DNA of 64,000 bases from Pseudomonas mandelii (GTDB lineage: Bacteria > Pseudomonadota > Gammaproteobacteria > Pseudomonadales > Pseudomonadaceae), in NCBI RefSeq assembly GCF_006438925.1, contig NZ_RCZA01000001.1, positions 1 through 64,000 of the forward strand, given 5' to 3'. The position numbers and the translations under genes are program-made. Positions 42,202-52,615 of the stretch are shown piece by piece. How positions within the stretch are numbered: position 1 is the first letter of the stretch; the number at the start of each line of letters is the position of its first letter. The notes beneath the pieces were generated by a model. It made no database searches. It had not been told where the DNA came from and worked only from the letters and a program-made list of their open reading frames with translations.

Positions 42202-42531
42202 ATGAGCGAATTCAAACGTATCCCCCCAGAACAGGCCCAGGCCCTGCGCGAACAAGGCGCGGTGGTGGTCGATGTCCGCGATCCGGCAACTTTTGCTGCA
42301 CTGCACATCGCCGGCTCGAAGCATCTGGACAACGTTTCCATCTCTGATTTCATCCGTGCCGCCGATCTTGATGCACCGACGGTAGTGGTCTGCTATCACG
42401 GTAATTCCAGCCAGAGCGCGGCGGCGTACCTGATCAGCCAGGGCTTCTCCGACGTCTACAGCATGGATGGCGGTTTTGAGCTGTGGCGTACGACTTACCC
42501 TTCGGAAACGGCGCAAGGCACTTCCGAATAA
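42202..42531 (+). CDS. glpE: Thiosulfate sulfurtransferase GlpE
   Basis: Single-domain rhodanese of 109 residues with catalytic C64 in CYHGNSS and the [17 protein letters not shown]-terminal motif. It transfers sulfur from thiosulfate to cyanide or thioredoxin. It lies 33 bases after apaH, probably in the same transcript. Confidence 0.92.
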   Translation: MSEFKRIPPEQAQALREQGAVVVDVRDPATFAALHIAGSKHLDNVSISDFIRAADLDAPTVVVCYHGNSSQSAAAYLISQGFSDVYSMDGGFELWRTTYPSETAQGTSE

Positions 42532-42827
42532 TTTTTTTGTTACGCGCAAGCCCCGGTCCCCGCGGGCTCGCGCGGTGGCAGACGAACGGTCTGCCACAAC
42601 TAATTACGTATCTCGCCTTTACCTCCCGAATAAGCAACTATCCTTAAGCGCAGGCCATCCAAAACAGGGGAGAGCCGGTACACCGGCGCGCGGGTCATCG
42701 GGAGTAGCTTTCGGGGTAGTCAGCTCCGAAGGAGTTCTGGGGGGTAAACAGCGACTGCATATTCGGTCGCTGCCAGCATCGACTGAATGATCCGGCGTCG
42801 GCTCCACGTATCGAGCGAGGTGACGTC
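42532..42827. other. Gene-free region before prkA
   Basis: Almost 300 bases without a gene. It contains the hairpin listed at 42575-42597 and a GC-rich stretch upstream of prkA. A stationary-phase promoter for prkA would be expected here, but I cannot assign -35/-10 or -24/-12 boxes with confidence. Confidence 0.6.
42575..42597. other. Perfect hairpin between glpE and prkA
   Basis: GTGGCAGAC and GTCTGCCAC pair over 9 bp with a GAACG loop. No U-run follows. It may be an operator or an end signal for the glpE transcript. Confidence 0.5.
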
Positions 42828-44750
42828 ATGAGTATCTTTAGCCACTTCCAACAACGCTTCGAGTCCACACGCCAGGAAGAACTCTCGCTGCAAGAGTATC
42901 TTGAGCTGTGCAAAAGCGACCGCAGCGCCTACGCCTCAGCCGCCGAGCGTCTGTTGCTGGCCATCGGTGAGCCGGAGCTTCTCGACACCTCGGCCAACTC
43001 AAGGCTGTCGCGAATCTTTTCCAACAAGGTAATCCGCCGCTATCCGGCCTTTGAAGACTTCCACGGGATGGAAGAATGCATTGACCAGATCGTGTCGTAT
43101 TTCCGCCATGCCGCTCAGGGCCTGGAAGAGAAGAAACAGATTCTCTATCTGCTCGGCCCTGTGGGTGGCGGTAAATCGTCCCTGGCCGAGAAGCTGAAAC
43201 AGCTGATCGAAAAAGTGCCCTTCTACGCGATCAAGGGCTCGCCGGTATTCGAATCACCTCTGGGTCTGTTCAACGCCACCGAAGATGGCGCGATCCTCGA
43301 GGAAGATTTCGGCATTCCACGGCGCTACCTAAACACCATCATGTCGCCATGGGCTACCAAACGCCTCGCCGAATTTGGCGGCGACATCAGCCAGTTCCGC
43401 GTTGTGAAGCTGTATCCGTCGATCCTCAACCAGATCGCCGTGGCCAAAACCGAGCCGGGAGATGAAAACAACCAGGATATCTCGGCGCTGGTGGGCAAGG
43501 TCGATATCCGCAAACTCGAAGAATTCCCGCAGAACGATGCCGACGCCTACAGCTATTCGGGCGCACTGTGCCGGGCCAACCAGGGCCTGATGGAATTCGT
43601 CGAAATGTTCAAGGCACCGATCAAGGTGCTGCACCCACTGCTGACCGCCACTCAGGAAGGCAACTACAACAGTACCGAAGGTCTGGGGGCCATTCCGTTT
43701 ACCGGGATCCTGCTGGCCCACTCCAACGAATCGGAATGGCACACCTTCCGCAACAACAAGAACAACGAAGCCTTCATCGACCGGATCTACATCGTCAAAG
43801 TGCCGTACTGCCTGCGGGTCAGCGACGAAGTGAAGATCTACGACAAGCTCTTGTTCAACAGCTCCCTGGCCAAGGCTCACTGCGCGCCAGACACCCTGAA
43901 GATGCTTGCCCAGTTCACCGTACTCTCGCGACTGAAAGAGCCGGAAAACTCCAACATCTACTCCAAAATGCGCGTGTATGACGGTGAAAATCTCAAGGAT
44001 ACCGATCCGAAGGCCAAGTCGATCCAGGAATACCGCGACAACGCGGGTGTCGACGAAGGCATGAACGGCTTGTCGACCCGCTTCGCGTTCAAGATCCTGT
44101 CGAAAGTGTTCAACTTTGATCCGCACGAAATCGCTGCCAACCCGGTGCACTTGCTTTACGTGCTGGAACAACAGATCGAACAGGAACAATTCCAGGCGGA
44201 AACCCGCGAACGCTATCTGCGCTTCCTCAAGGAGTACCTGGCACCGCGTTATATCGAGTTCATCGGCAAGGAAATCCAGACCGCCTACCTCGAGTCTTAT
44301 AGCGAGTATGGCCAGAACATCTTCGATCGCTACGTGCTGTACGCCGACTTCTGGATCCAGGACCAGGAATACCGCGACCCGGAAACCGGCGAGATCCTCA
44401 ACCGCGTAGCGCTGAACGAAGAACTGGAGAAAATCGAAAAACCGGCCGGCATCAGCAATCCGAAAGATTTCCGCAACGAAATCGTCAACTTCGTGCTGCG
44501 CGCCCGGGCCAACAACAACGGCAAGAACCCGACCTGGCTCAGCTACGAAAAACTGCGGGTGGTCATCGAGAAAAAAATGTTCTCCAACACCGAGGACCTC
44601 CTGCCAGTCATCAGCTTCAACGCCAAGGCCAGCAAAGAGGACCAGCAGAAGCACAACGACTTCGTCACACGGATGGTCGAGCGGGGCTACACCGACAAAC
44701 AGGTACGACTGCTGTCCGAGTGGTACCTGCGGGTCAGAAAATCACAATAA
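42828..44750 (+). CDS. prkA: PrkA family serine protein kinase (YeaG)
   Basis: A 640-residue AAA+-like kinase. An N-terminal PrkA AAA domain has Walker A GPVGGGKSS (around residue 105), and the C-terminal part resembles protein kinases. In E. coli YeaG affects survival in stationary phase and nitrogen starvation. It is the first gene of the conserved prkA-yeaH-spoVR trio. Confidence 0.94.
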   Translation: MSIFSHFQQRFESTRQEELSLQEYLELCKSDRSAYASAAERLLLAIGEPELLDTSANSRLSRIFSNKVIRRYPAFEDFHGMEECIDQIVSYFRHAAQGLEEKKQILYLLGPVGGGKSSLAEKLKQLIEKVPFYAIKGSPVFESPLGLFNATEDGAILEEDFGIPRRYLNTIMSPWATKRLAEFGGDISQFRVVKLYPSILNQIAVAKTEPGDENNQDISALVGKVDIRKLEEFPQNDADAYSYSGALCRANQGLMEFVEMFKAPIKVLHPLLTATQEGNYNSTEGLGAIPFTGILLAHSNESEWHTFRNNKNNEAFIDRIYIVKVPYCLRVSDEVKIYDKLLFNSSLAKAHCAPDTLKMLAQFTVLSRLKEPENSNIYSKMRVYDGENLKDTDPKAKSIQEYRDNAGVDEGMNGLSTRFAFKILSKVFNFDPHEIAANPVHLLYVLEQQIEQEQFQAETRERYLRFLKEYLAPRYIEFIGKEIQTAYLESYSEYGQNIFDRYVLYADFWIQDQEYRDPETGEILNRVALNEELEKIEKPAGISNPKDFRNEIVNFVLRARANNNGKNPTWLSYEKLRVVIEKKMFSNTEDLLPVISFNAKASKEDQQKHNDFVTRMVERGYTDKQVRLLSEWYLRVRKSQ

Positions 44751-44780
44751 CCCGCTGCCGGTCAGACCGGTTGTCGTCAG

Positions 44781-44822
44781 CCAGAGGTCTGTGTACGCAT
44801 TTTCTGTTACACAGACCTCTGG
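44781..44822. other. 15-bp perfect hairpin between prkA and yeaH
   Basis: CCAGAGGTCTGTGTA and TACACAGACCTCTGG pair perfectly across a 12-base loop (CGCATTTTCTGT). There is no U-run, so it is probably an RNA processing or stabilising element, not a terminator. Confidence 0.8.
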
Positions 44823-44951
44823 AAGGTGTTCGAAAGTCGGTAGCGAGGTCAGTCAGCGTCCAAAAGCGCTTGGGGGAGCGTGAACATCCCTTGGCACCGT
44901 CGATGCTGCATAACCGCTCGCCCCTTTCAGGACAGCTTCTAAGGAGCAGTC

Positions 44952-46223
44952 ATGAGCTATGTGATCGACCGACGTCTCAATGGCAAGAACAAGAGCACGG
45001 TGAACCGTCAGCGGTTTCTGCGGCGTTACCGTGATCACATCAAAAAGGCTGTCGAAGAGGCGGTCAGCCGGCGCTCCATTACCGATATGGAGCACGGCGA
45101 ACAGATCAGTATCCCCGGTCGCGACATTGACGAGCCGGTGCTTCACCACGGTCGCGGTGGCAAGCAGACCGTCGTGCACCCGGGCAACAAGGAATTCACC
45201 AGCGGCGAGCACATTGCCCGCCCGCCCGGAGGTGGCGGTGGCAGAGGACCCGGCAAGGCCGGCAACTCGGGCGAAGGGATGGACGAATTCGTCTTCCAGA
45301 TCACCCAGGAGGAATTCCTCGAATTCATGTTCGAGGACCTTGAGCTGCCGAACCTGGTCAAGCGCAACCTGACCGGCACTGACACCTTCAAGACCGTTCG
45401 TGCCGGGATCAGTAACGAGGGCAATCCGTCGCGGATCAACATCATCCGCACCTTGCGCTCGGCCCATGCACGGCGAATCGCCCTGTCTGGCAGCAGCCGG
45501 GCAAAATTACGCGAAGCCAAAGAAGAACTGCTGCGACTCAAGCGGGATGAGCCAGACAACTTCGGCGATATTCAGGAAGTCGAAGCAGAAATCGAAAAAC
45601 TCAGTGCGCGCATTCATCGCGTACCGTTCCTCGATACCTTCGACCTCAAGTACAACCTGCTCATCAAGCAACCCAACCCCAGCTCCAAGGCGGTGATGTT
45701 CTGCCTGATGGACGTGTCCGGCTCCATGACCCAAGCGACCAAGGACATCGCCAAGCGTTTCTTTATCCTGCTGTACCTGTTTCTCAAGCGTAACTACGAC
45801 AAGATCGACGTCGTGTTCATCCGCCACCACACCAGTGCCCGGGAAGTGGACGAAGAGGAGTTTTTCTATTCTCGCGAAACCGGCGGCACCATCGTTTCCA
45901 GCGCCTTGAAACTGATGCAGGAGATCATGGCCGAACGCTATCCGAGCAATGAGTGGAATATCTATGCCGCCCAGGCCTCCGACGGCGACAACTGGAACGA
46001 CGACTCGCCGATCTGCCGCGACATACTGATCAACCAGATCATGCCGTTCGTGCAGTACTACACTTACGTTGAGATCACCCCGCGCGAACATCAGGCCTTG
46101 TGGTTCGAGTACGAACGCATCGCCGAAGCCTTCTCTGACACGTTTGCCCAGCAACAACTGGTCTCGGCCGGGGATATCTATCCGGTCTTCCGTGAACTCT
46201 TCCAGCGCAGGTTAGTGACATGA
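44952..46223 (+). CDS. yeaH: YeaH/YhbH family protein with VWA-like domain
   Basis: A 423-residue protein of the UPF0229 family. The N-terminus is basic, followed by a Gly-rich stretch and a coiled-coil-like Arg/Glu/Leu-rich part (about 180-225). The C-terminal VWA domain has the MIDAS-like DVSGSM near residue 255. Role unknown; it partners genetically with PrkA. It overlaps spoVR by 4 bases (ATGA). Confidence 0.93.
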   Translation: MSYVIDRRLNGKNKSTVNRQRFLRRYRDHIKKAVEEAVSRRSITDMEHGEQISIPGRDIDEPVLHHGRGGKQTVVHPGNKEFTSGEHIARPPGGGGGRGPGKAGNSGEGMDEFVFQITQEEFLEFMFEDLELPNLVKRNLTGTDTFKTVRAGISNEGNPSRINIIRTLRSAHARRIALSGSSRAKLREAKEELLRLKRDEPDNFGDIQEVEAEIEKLSARIHRVPFLDTFDLKYNLLIKQPNPSSKAVMFCLMDVSGSMTQATKDIAKRFFILLYLFLKRNYDKIDVVFIRHHTSAREVDEEEFFYSRETGGTIVSSALKLMQEIMAERYPSNEWNIYAAQASDGDNWNDDSPICRDILINQIMPFVQYYTYVEITPREHQALWFEYERIAEAFSDTFAQQQLVSAGDIYPVFRELFQRRLVT

Positions 46224-47782
46224 CCGCCAAAGAGCAGAAGCGCCAACCCATTTCCACCGGCTCCGAATGGACGTTCGAGCTGATTCAGGCCTACGACAAA
46301 GAAATCAGTCGTCTGGCGGCTCGCTATGCGCTCGATACTTACCCTAACCAGATCGAAGTGATCACCGCCGAGCAGATGATGGACGCCTACGCCTCCGTCG
46401 GTATGCCGCTGGGTTATCACCACTGGTCCTACGGCAAACACTTCCTCAGCACCGAGAAATCCTACTCTCGCGGCCAGATGGGGCTGGCGTACGAGATCGT
46501 GATCAACTCGGACCCTTGCATCGCCTATTTGATGGAAGAAAACACCATCTGCATGCAGGCGTTGGTCGTCGCCCATGCCTGCTACGGGCATAACAGCTTT
46601 TTCAAAGGCAACTACCTGTTCCGCACCTGGACTGACGCCAGTTCGATCATCGATTACCTGGTCTTCGCCAAGCAATACATCATGCAGTGCGAAGAGCGCC
46701 ACGGTATCGACGCGGTCGAGGACCTGCTGGATTCCTGCCACGCCCTGATGAACTATGGGGTCGATCGATACAAACGCCCCTATCCGATTTCCGCCGAAGA
46801 AGAACGTCGCCGGCAAAAGGATCGGGAAGAGCATTTGCAGAAACAGATCAACGATCTGTGGCGGACCATTCCAAAAGGTGCGGACAAGTACAGCGACAAG
46901 GACAACGCGCGCTTCCCCGCCGAACCTCAGGAAAATATCCTCTACTTCATCGAAAAACACGCACCGCTGCTGGAGCCATGGCAGCGGGAAATCGTGCGGA
47001 TCGTGCGCAAGATCGCTCAGTATTTCTACCCGCAACGTCAGACTCAGGTGATGAACGAGGGATGGGCCACGTTCTGGCATTACACCCTGATGAACGACCT
47101 GTATGACGAAGGCCTGGTGACCGACGGCTTCATGATGGAGTTTTTGACGTCCCACACCAGCGTGGTCTATCAACCCGGCTTCGATAGCCCCTACTACAAC
47201 GGCATCAACCCCTACACCCTGGGTTTTGCCATGTACCGGGACATTCGCCGCATGTGTGAACACCCGACCGAAGAGGACTACCGCTGGTTCCCAGAGATTG
47301 CTGGGACCGACTGGCTGTCGAGCATCAAATTCGCCATGAGCAGCTTCAAGGATGAAAGCTTCATCCTGCAGTACCTTTCACCCCAGGTGATCCGTGACCT
47401 GAAGCTGTTCAGCATTCTTGATGACGACCAGAAAGATGACTTGCTGGTACCGGCGATTCACGACGAAGGGGGTTACCGCATCATCCGTGAAACCTTGGCG
47501 GCGCAGTACAACCTGGGCAATCGTGAACCCAACGTGCAGATTTACAGCATCGACCGGCGTGGTGACCGCTCGCTGACCTTGCGTCACCAGCAACACGACC
47601 GCAAACCGCTGGGCGAGTCCACCGAGGAAGTGCTCAAACACCTGCACCGCCTCTGGGGCTTCGATATTCATCTGGAAACCCTGCAAGGGGACCAGGTGAT
47701 GAAAACCCATCATGTTCCGCCCAGAGGTGAACACAGCGAAGGGGATTACGGCCGGCTGGACCTGGCTGTCATCCATCTTTGA
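46220..47782 (+). CDS. SpoVR family protein (YcgB)
   Basis: A 520-residue protein of the SpoVR/YcgB family: the conserved [32 protein letters not shown] and [11 protein letters not shown] motifs are all present. The family acts in spore-cortex formation in Bacillus but has no proven role in Pseudomonas; histidine and cysteine clusters suggest metal binding. Third gene of the prkA trio. Confidence 0.92.
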   Translation: MTAKEQKRQPISTGSEWTFELIQAYDKEISRLAARYALDTYPNQIEVITAEQMMDAYASVGMPLGYHHWSYGKHFLSTEKSYSRGQMGLAYEIVINSDPCIAYLMEENTICMQALVVAHACYGHNSFFKGNYLFRTWTDASSIIDYLVFAKQYIMQCEERHGIDAVEDLLDSCHALMNYGVDRYKRPYPISAEEERRRQKDREEHLQKQINDLWRTIPKGADKYSDKDNARFPAEPQENILYFIEKHAPLLEPWQREIVRIVRKIAQYFYPQRQTQVMNEGWATFWHYTLMNDLYDEGLVTDGFMMEFLTSHTSVVYQPGFDSPYYNGINPYTLGFAMYRDIRRMCEHPTEEDYRWFPEIAGTDWLSSIKFAMSSFKDESFILQYLSPQVIRDLKLFSILDDDQKDDLLVPAIHDEGGYRIIRETLAAQYNLGNREPNVQIYSIDRRGDRSLTLRHQQHDRKPLGESTEEVLKHLHRLWGFDIHLETLQGDQVMKTHHVPPRGEHSEGDYGRLDLAVIHL

Positions 47783-47845
47783 TCCTGTTTCTGCCTCCGG
47801 AGGTTCGACGCAAAGGTTATTCTGTCGGGCTAACGGAGGTTTTTT

Positions 47846-49075
47846 ATGCAGATTTATAAAGTCGGCGGTGCGGTACGCGATCGCCTGCTGGGCAAGCCTG
47901 TCACCGACATCGACTGGGTTGTGGTTGGCGCCACCACTGAAGAAATGCTCGCCAAAGGCTTTCGGCCGGTGGGTGCGGATTTCCCGGTTTTTCTTCACCC
48001 CAAAAGTGGTGAGGAATACGCCCTCGCCCGGACCGAGCGTAAAAGCGGACGCGGTTACGGCGGTTTTACCTTTCACGCCAGCCCAGAAGTCACCCTCGAA
48101 GAAGACCTGATTCGCCGTGACCTGACCATCAATGCCATGGCCGAAGACGATCAGCAGAACCTGACCGATCCTTACCACGGCCAGCGCGATCTCGAGGCGC
48201 GCCTGCTTCGTCACGTTTCCCCCGCGTTCGCCGAAGATCCGCTCAGGGTTCTGCGTGTTGCCCGCTTCGCAGCGCGTTATGCCGGGCTCGACTTCACCGT
48301 GGCGTCGGAGACACTGGAACTGATGCGCCAACTCAGCGAATCAGGCGAACTGGAGGCCTTGACCGCCGAACGCAGTTGGAAAGAAATTTCCCGCGCCCTG
48401 ATGGAAGATCAGCCACAGGTGTTTATCGAAGTGCTGCGCGAGTGTGGCGCTCTCAAGGTATTGATGCCGGAAGTCGATGCCCTGTTCGGCGTACCGCAAC
48501 CGGAAGCCCACCACCCGGAAATCGACACGGGCGCGCACACCTTGAGCGTGCTGGAGCAAGCGGCGCGGCACAAACAACCACTCACCGTGCGCTGGGCCTG
48601 TCTGCTGCACGACCTCGGCAAGGGACTGACGCCCAAGGAAGAGTGGCCCCGACACATAGCTCATGAGCACAAGGGCTTGAAACTGATCAAAGCGGTCAAC
48701 GAACGCTTCAAGGCGCCGAAAGACTGTCAGGAGCTGGCTCTGCTGGTGGGCGAATATCACACCCACGGCCATCGCGCTCTGGAGCTGAAGCCGTCGACGT
48801 TGCTGGAGTTGCTGCAGAGTTTTGACGTTTACCGTCGGCCGCAGCGGTTCGAGGAATTTATCGCGGCGTGCGAGATGGATGCGCGCGGACGTAAAGGGCT
48901 GGAGCAGCGAAGTTATCCACAGGCTGATTATTTGCGGGGGGCGGCGAATGCTGCTCGGACCGTAGCGGTTCAGCCGTTGCTGGAGAAGGGATTCAAAGGG
49001 CCGGAGCTGGGTGAGGCGATCAAGCGAGAGCGGCTTAAGGCGCTGAAGGCCTACAAAGAGGCGGCGTCTGCCTGA
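47846..49075 (+). CDS. cca: Multifunctional CCA-adding tRNA nucleotidyltransferase
   Basis: Adds and repairs the 3' CCA of tRNA; the C-terminal HD domain gives phosphohydrolase activity. The 409-residue protein has VGGAVRD, the catalytic [18 protein letters not shown], and the HD motif LLHDLGKG in the C-terminal half. Length fits the long bacterial type. A REP pair follows. Confidence 0.96.
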   Translation: MQIYKVGGAVRDRLLGKPVTDIDWVVVGATTEEMLAKGFRPVGADFPVFLHPKSGEEYALARTERKSGRGYGGFTFHASPEVTLEEDLIRRDLTINAMAEDDQQNLTDPYHGQRDLEARLLRHVSPAFAEDPLRVLRVARFAARYAGLDFTVASETLELMRQLSESGELEALTAERSWKEISRALMEDQPQVFIEVLRECGALKVLMPEVDALFGVPQPEAHHPEIDTGAHTLSVLEQAARHKQPLTVRWACLLHDLGKGLTPKEEWPRHIAHEHKGLKLIKAVNERFKAPKDCQELALLVGEYHTHGHRALELKPSTLLELLQSFDVYRRPQRFEEFIAACEMDARGRKGLEQRSYPQADYLRGAANAARTVAVQPLLEKGFKGPELGEAIKRERLKALKAYKEAASA

Positions 49076-49079
49076 AAAG

Positions 49080-49147
49080 CTTCGCGAGCAAGCCCGCTCC
49101 CACACGGGACAGCGCACATCCCTGTGGGAGCGAGCCTGCTCGCGAAG
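49080..49147. repeat. Inverted REP pair, GTGGGAGCGAGC type
   Basis: CTTCGCGAGCAAGCCCGCTC (49080-49104) faces an inverted copy (49123-49147) with 18 bases between. The GTGGGAG ends point inwards, the reverse of the copy at 18576. It lies between the convergent cca and folK. Confidence 0.85.
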
Positions 49148-49159
49148 GCGTCATCCGCA

Positions 49160-49678
49160 TCACAACAATGCTGAAGGGGTCAGCTGCTCACCGCGCCACT
49201 CAAACGCCACGGGCGCCAACACCTGATCAATCTGCGCCTCACGCCACAACGTCGCAAAGCTCTTGCCTACACCCGGATGCACTCTGTCCGGCGCAATCAG
49301 CGACAACGGCCACAGCACGAAAGCATTTTTCAGAATTTCTGCCCGCGGCAGGATCAAGCCATCGAAGTTGCCCACCAGATCGCCGAACAGCAGCACGTCG
49401 ATATCCAGCGGCAAACCCTTGCGATCCGGCGCATAACGGCCGTTGTCCGCCTCGATGAATTTCAGCCGGCGATCCAGCTCCATCAGCGGCAAATCGGTAA
49501 AAGCCGACACCACAAAATTGAAGAATGGCCCGCTCTTGATCCCCACCGACTGACTTTCGAACACCGCCGAGCAGCGTATATCCACCAGAAAACCTGCCAA
49601 GGCTTCCAGGCCAGCCTGCAAATGGGATTCGCGCTCGATATTGCTACCGAGCCCGAGAAACACCTGAGTCAGCGACAT
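49160..49678 (-). CDS. folK: 2-amino-4-hydroxy-6-hydroxymethyldihydropteridine pyrophosphokinase
   Basis: Transfers pyrophosphate to hydroxymethyl-dihydropterin in folate synthesis. The 172-residue protein has FLGLGSN at the N-terminus and the metal-binding LDIDVLLFGDL. Its start overlaps folB by 10 bases. Confidence 0.94.
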   Translation of the reverse strand: MSLTQVFLGLGSNIERESHLQAGLEALAGFLVDIRCSAVFESQSVGIKSGPFFNFVVSAFTDLPLMELDRRLKFIEADNGRYAPDRKGLPLDIDVLLFGDLVGNFDGLILPRAEILKNAFVLWPLSLIAPDRVHPGVGKSFATLWREAQIDQVLAPVAFEWRGEQLTPSALL

Positions 49679-50025
49679 CCGCGCTCGATCTCCACGCCCA
49701 CACCACCCGTGGCAGCCGGGATGGCGCCTGGTTTGGTCAGCTTGAGGCGCATCCAGGTGATCTTGAACTCGCTCATCAGCACTTCAGCCAGACGTTCGGC
49801 GAAGGTCTCGACCAACTGGAACTGCGTCTGCTCGGCAAAAGCCTGGATACGCGACGACACACTGGCGTAATCGAGCGCCAGCGTCAGGTCATCACCGGCG
49901 GCGGCCGGGCGATTATCCCAGGCGAAGCTCAGATCAAGACGCAAGCACTGTCGGATGCCTCGCTCCCAGTCGTAGGCACCAATCACGGTGTCGACTTCCA
50001 GGCCCTCGATAAACACTCTGTCCAA
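49669..50025 (-). CDS. folB: Dihydroneopterin aldolase
   Basis: Splits dihydroneopterin to give the FolK substrate. The 118-residue protein starts at TTG ([20 protein letters not shown]), with GGAG 8 bases upstream. The family residues [12 protein letters not shown] and [11 protein letters not shown] are present. An 8-codon longer frame has a second TTG but no ribosome site. It is divergent from plsY. Confidence 0.92.
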   Translation of the reverse strand: MDRVFIEGLEVDTVIGAYDWERGIRQCLRLDLSFAWDNRPAAAGDDLTLALDYASVSSRIQAFAEQTQFQLVETFAERLAEVLMSEFKITWMRLKLTKPGAIPAATGGVGVEIERGCR

Positions 50026-50099
50026 GCACTTTTCTCCGCTGCACGACAAGGGCGCAATGCGCCGTTAGAATCAGGGCGTCCTCGCCCGGAATAGTTAGC

Positions 50100-50669
50100 A
50101 TGTTTTGGTTACTGGCGACCCTCGCCTACCTGCTCGGCTCTCTGTCCTTCGCCATTTTGCTCAGCCGCCTGACCGGTAAGCCCGATCCGCGAATGAGTGG
50201 CTCGGGCAATGCCGGCGCCACCAACATGTTGCGCCTGGCCGGCAAAAAACTCGCCGTCCTGACCTTGATCGGGGACCTCTTCAAAGGCCTGCTACCCGTC
50301 CTGATTGCCGGCGTTGCGGACCTTTCGCTTCAAGAACAGGCCTGGATCGGCGTCTGTGCCGTGCTCGGTCACCTGTTCCCGCTGTACTTTCGCTTTCGCG
50401 GTGGCAAGGGTGTCGCCACCGCTGCCGGCATGTTGCTGGGCCTCTACCCGCCCGCCGCACTGCTGGCGGTCTGCGCCTGGCTGCTGACGTTCTACCTGAC
50501 TCGCACCAGCTCACTGGCGGCCTTGATCGCCACACCGCTGACCCTGCCGCTGCTGGCCTGGCAAGAACCGGCGGCACTGCTGCCCATGAGCGCACTCACG
50601 GGGCTGATCGTCTGGCGTCATCGGGGCAATCTACGCGACCTGTTTGCCGGGCGCGAACGGCATTTTTAA
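50100..50669 (+). CDS. plsY: Glycerol-3-phosphate acyltransferase PlsY
   Basis: Acylates glycerol-3-phosphate from acyl-phosphate in phospholipid synthesis. The 189-residue inner-membrane protein has the substrate motifs [12 protein letters not shown] and [10 protein letters not shown] and about five helices. It converges with tsaD. Confidence 0.94.
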   Translation: MFWLLATLAYLLGSLSFAILLSRLTGKPDPRMSGSGNAGATNMLRLAGKKLAVLTLIGDLFKGLLPVLIAGVADLSLQEQAWIGVCAVLGHLFPLYFRFRGGKGVATAAGMLLGLYPPAALLAVCAWLLTFYLTRTSSLAALIATPLTLPLLAWQEPAALLPMSALTGLIVWRHRGNLRDLFAGRERHF

Positions 50670-50692
50670 TTACCGGGCATGAGCGCCGCTCA

Positions 50693-51718
50693 TCACAGCG
50701 CCGACAATTGCTCCATCGGCCAACGCGCCTGCACGCTGATCGCCAGGCTTTCATGCTGACCGGCCTGCAAACGCTGGCAACCGGCAAAGGCAATCATCGC
50801 GCCGTTGTCGGTGCAGAACTCCGGACGAGCATAAAAAACATCGCCCTTCATGTCGCCGAGCATCTTCTCCAGCGAAGTACGCAGTGCCTTGTTGGCGCTG
50901 ACGCCGCCAGCGATCACCAGACGCCTCATACCAGCCTGTTTCAGGGCCCGCTTGCACTTGATGGTCAAAGTCTCCACCACGGCCTGCTGGAACGCCAGCG
51001 AGATGTCGCAACGGGCTTGCTCGCTGTCGTCCCCGGCGCTGACGCTCTGCTGCCAGGTGTTCAGGGCAAAGGTTTTCAAGCCACTGAAACTGAAAGCCAG
51101 TCCTGGACGGTCGCACATCGGGCGCGGGAAAGTGAAACGTCCTGCAACCCCTTGCTCCGCCAGTCGAGCGATTTCCGGGCCACCCGGATAATTGAGGCCC
51201 ATCATCTTCGCGGTCTTGTCAAAAGCTTCACCGGCGGCATCGTCGAGGGTCTCGCCCAAGAGCGTGTATTGACCGATCCCGTCGACCTGAACCAGCTGCG
51301 TATGACCGCCAGACACCAACAAAGCGACGAACGGGAATTCCGGTGGTTGCGACTCCAGCATCGGCGCCAGCAGGTGACCTTCCATGTGGTGCACACCCAG
51401 CGCCGGAATACCCCAGGCGAAGGCCAGCGCCTGAGCGCAAGAGGCGCCCACCAGCAAGGCACCGACCAGGCCAGGACCCGCGGTATAAGCGATGGCGTCG
51501 ATCTCGGTCGGCACACAGTCAGCTTCGGCCAACACCTGACGAATCAAGGGCAGCATGCGTTTGACGTGGTCACGCGAGGCCAGCTCCGGCACGACCCCGC
51601 CATAGGCGCGGTGCAGGTCGATCTGGCTGAACAGCGCGTCGGCCAGCAGGCCGCGTTCACTGTCATATAATGCGACACCGGTTTCGTCGCAGGAGGTTTC
51701 TAATCCCAGTACTAGCAT
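50693..51718 (-). CDS. tsaD: tRNA N6-threonylcarbamoyladenosine synthase TsaD
   Basis: Final step of t6A37 modification of ANN-reading tRNAs, with TsaB and TsaE. The 341-residue ASKHA-fold protein starts [13 protein letters not shown] and has the metal-ligand HHMEGH. It is divergent from rpsU, as in most gammaproteobacteria. Confidence 0.96.
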   Translation of the reverse strand: MLVLGLETSCDETGVALYDSERGLLADALFSQIDLHRAYGGVVPELASRDHVKRMLPLIRQVLAEADCVPTEIDAIAYTAGPGLVGALLVGASCAQALAFAWGIPALGVHHMEGHLLAPMLESQPPEFPFVALLVSGGHTQLVQVDGIGQYTLLGETLDDAAGEAFDKTAKMMGLNYPGGPEIARLAEQGVAGRFTFPRPMCDRPGLAFSFSGLKTFALNTWQQSVSAGDDSEQARCDISLAFQQAVVETLTIKCKRALKQAGMRRLVIAGGVSANKALRTSLEKMLGDMKGDVFYARPEFCTDNGAMIAFAGCQRLQAGQHESLAISVQARWPMEQLSAL

Positions 51719-51805
51719 GGGTTTGCGCCTTGTTTAGGCTGAATTCGAAGGCGCGCATAATAGTCGCCACGTGATGCCCCGACCAGCGGTTTTCGATCAG
51801 AGGCT

Positions 51806-51834
51806 TTGCATTCCGAGCGATGAGGGGTTAACAT
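51806..51834 (+). promoter_or_regulatory. Predicted rpsU promoter
   Basis: TTGCAT (51806-51811) and TAACAT (51829-51834) are 17 bases apart, about 85 bases before rpsU. Confidence 0.55.
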
Positions 51835-51917
51835 CCGCAACCCTTAAAAACCGACGTCTTCAAGTGCTCTTTTGCCACGAGGATGTTGACCCCGGTAATG
51901 AATGAAGGTAGCTCTGG

Positions 51918-52133
51918 ATGCCAGCCGTCAAAGTAAAAGAGAACGAACCCTTCGACGTAGCTCTGCGTCGTTTCAAGCGCTCCTGCGAAAAAGCCGGTGT
52001 ACTGGCTGAAGTTCGTAGCCGCGAATTCTACGAGAAGCCTACTTCTGAGCGTAAGCGCAAAGCAGCAGCCGCTGTTAAGCGTCACGCCAAGAAAGTTCAG
52101 CGCGAACAGCGCCGCGCCGTTCGTCTGTACTAA
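51918..52133 (+). CDS. rpsU: 30S ribosomal protein S21
   Basis: A 71-residue basic ribosomal protein with the conserved [19 protein letters not shown] segment. First gene of the rpsU-dnaG-rpoD cluster. Confidence 0.97.
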
Positions 52134-52615
52134 TACACAGACGTTCGTAGCAAGCTTCTGCCAAGCCCGGCCCTCAGCCGGGCTAATGGCATTTGCGGAC
52201 AACGCTTGATGCTTCACCGTCAAAGCCGCACACGCGACCGAGACAAACCTGCTTCACAGCGTCAGACCTGGCTCTTTTGCCAGCGGTGCACGTCTTTTCT
52301 GACGAGCCTTCCAAGGCTACTGACGAGCACACCCACTGATTCCTCTCACGACGATCAGCCCAAGGCACCTTCTTGCGTGCCAGCTTATGAGCTATCCGAG
52401 GCCATCGACAGGCCGCAGCCGGATTCAGCGCAACACTTTCAAATAGTCGAATACTGATTGGTACTAACGTCAGTGGATTTTCGGCAGATACACTTCCCGA
52501 CAGCGATTACGCAGACGACACTGGTCGAGCCGCACATTTTGCGCGCCTCAAACAACGACCCGCGCTCAGCCGCTCTTCGTTTCGGATCAATTGCAGCGCA
52601 GATGACGAGAACGCC
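52134..52615. other. 482-base gap between rpsU and dnaG
   Basis: No supportable gene. An 83-codon frame at 52206-52457 has no ribosome site and no recognisable domain. A hairpin (52164-52184) follows rpsU. In P. aeruginosa a GatB/YqeY-domain gene lies at this position; I see no trace of one here. Confidence 0.6.
52164..52184 (+). terminator. Hairpin after rpsU
   Basis: AGCCCGGC and GCCGGGCT pair over 8 bp with a 5-base loop, 30 bases past the rpsU stop. The following AATGGCATTT is a poor U-run, so it may only partly end transcription, allowing some dnaG-rpoD read-through. Confidence 0.5.

Noticed and set aside
52206..52457. An 83-codon frame between rpsU and dnaG
   Set aside because: No ribosome site, no hydrophobic pattern and no recognised domain; could be random.
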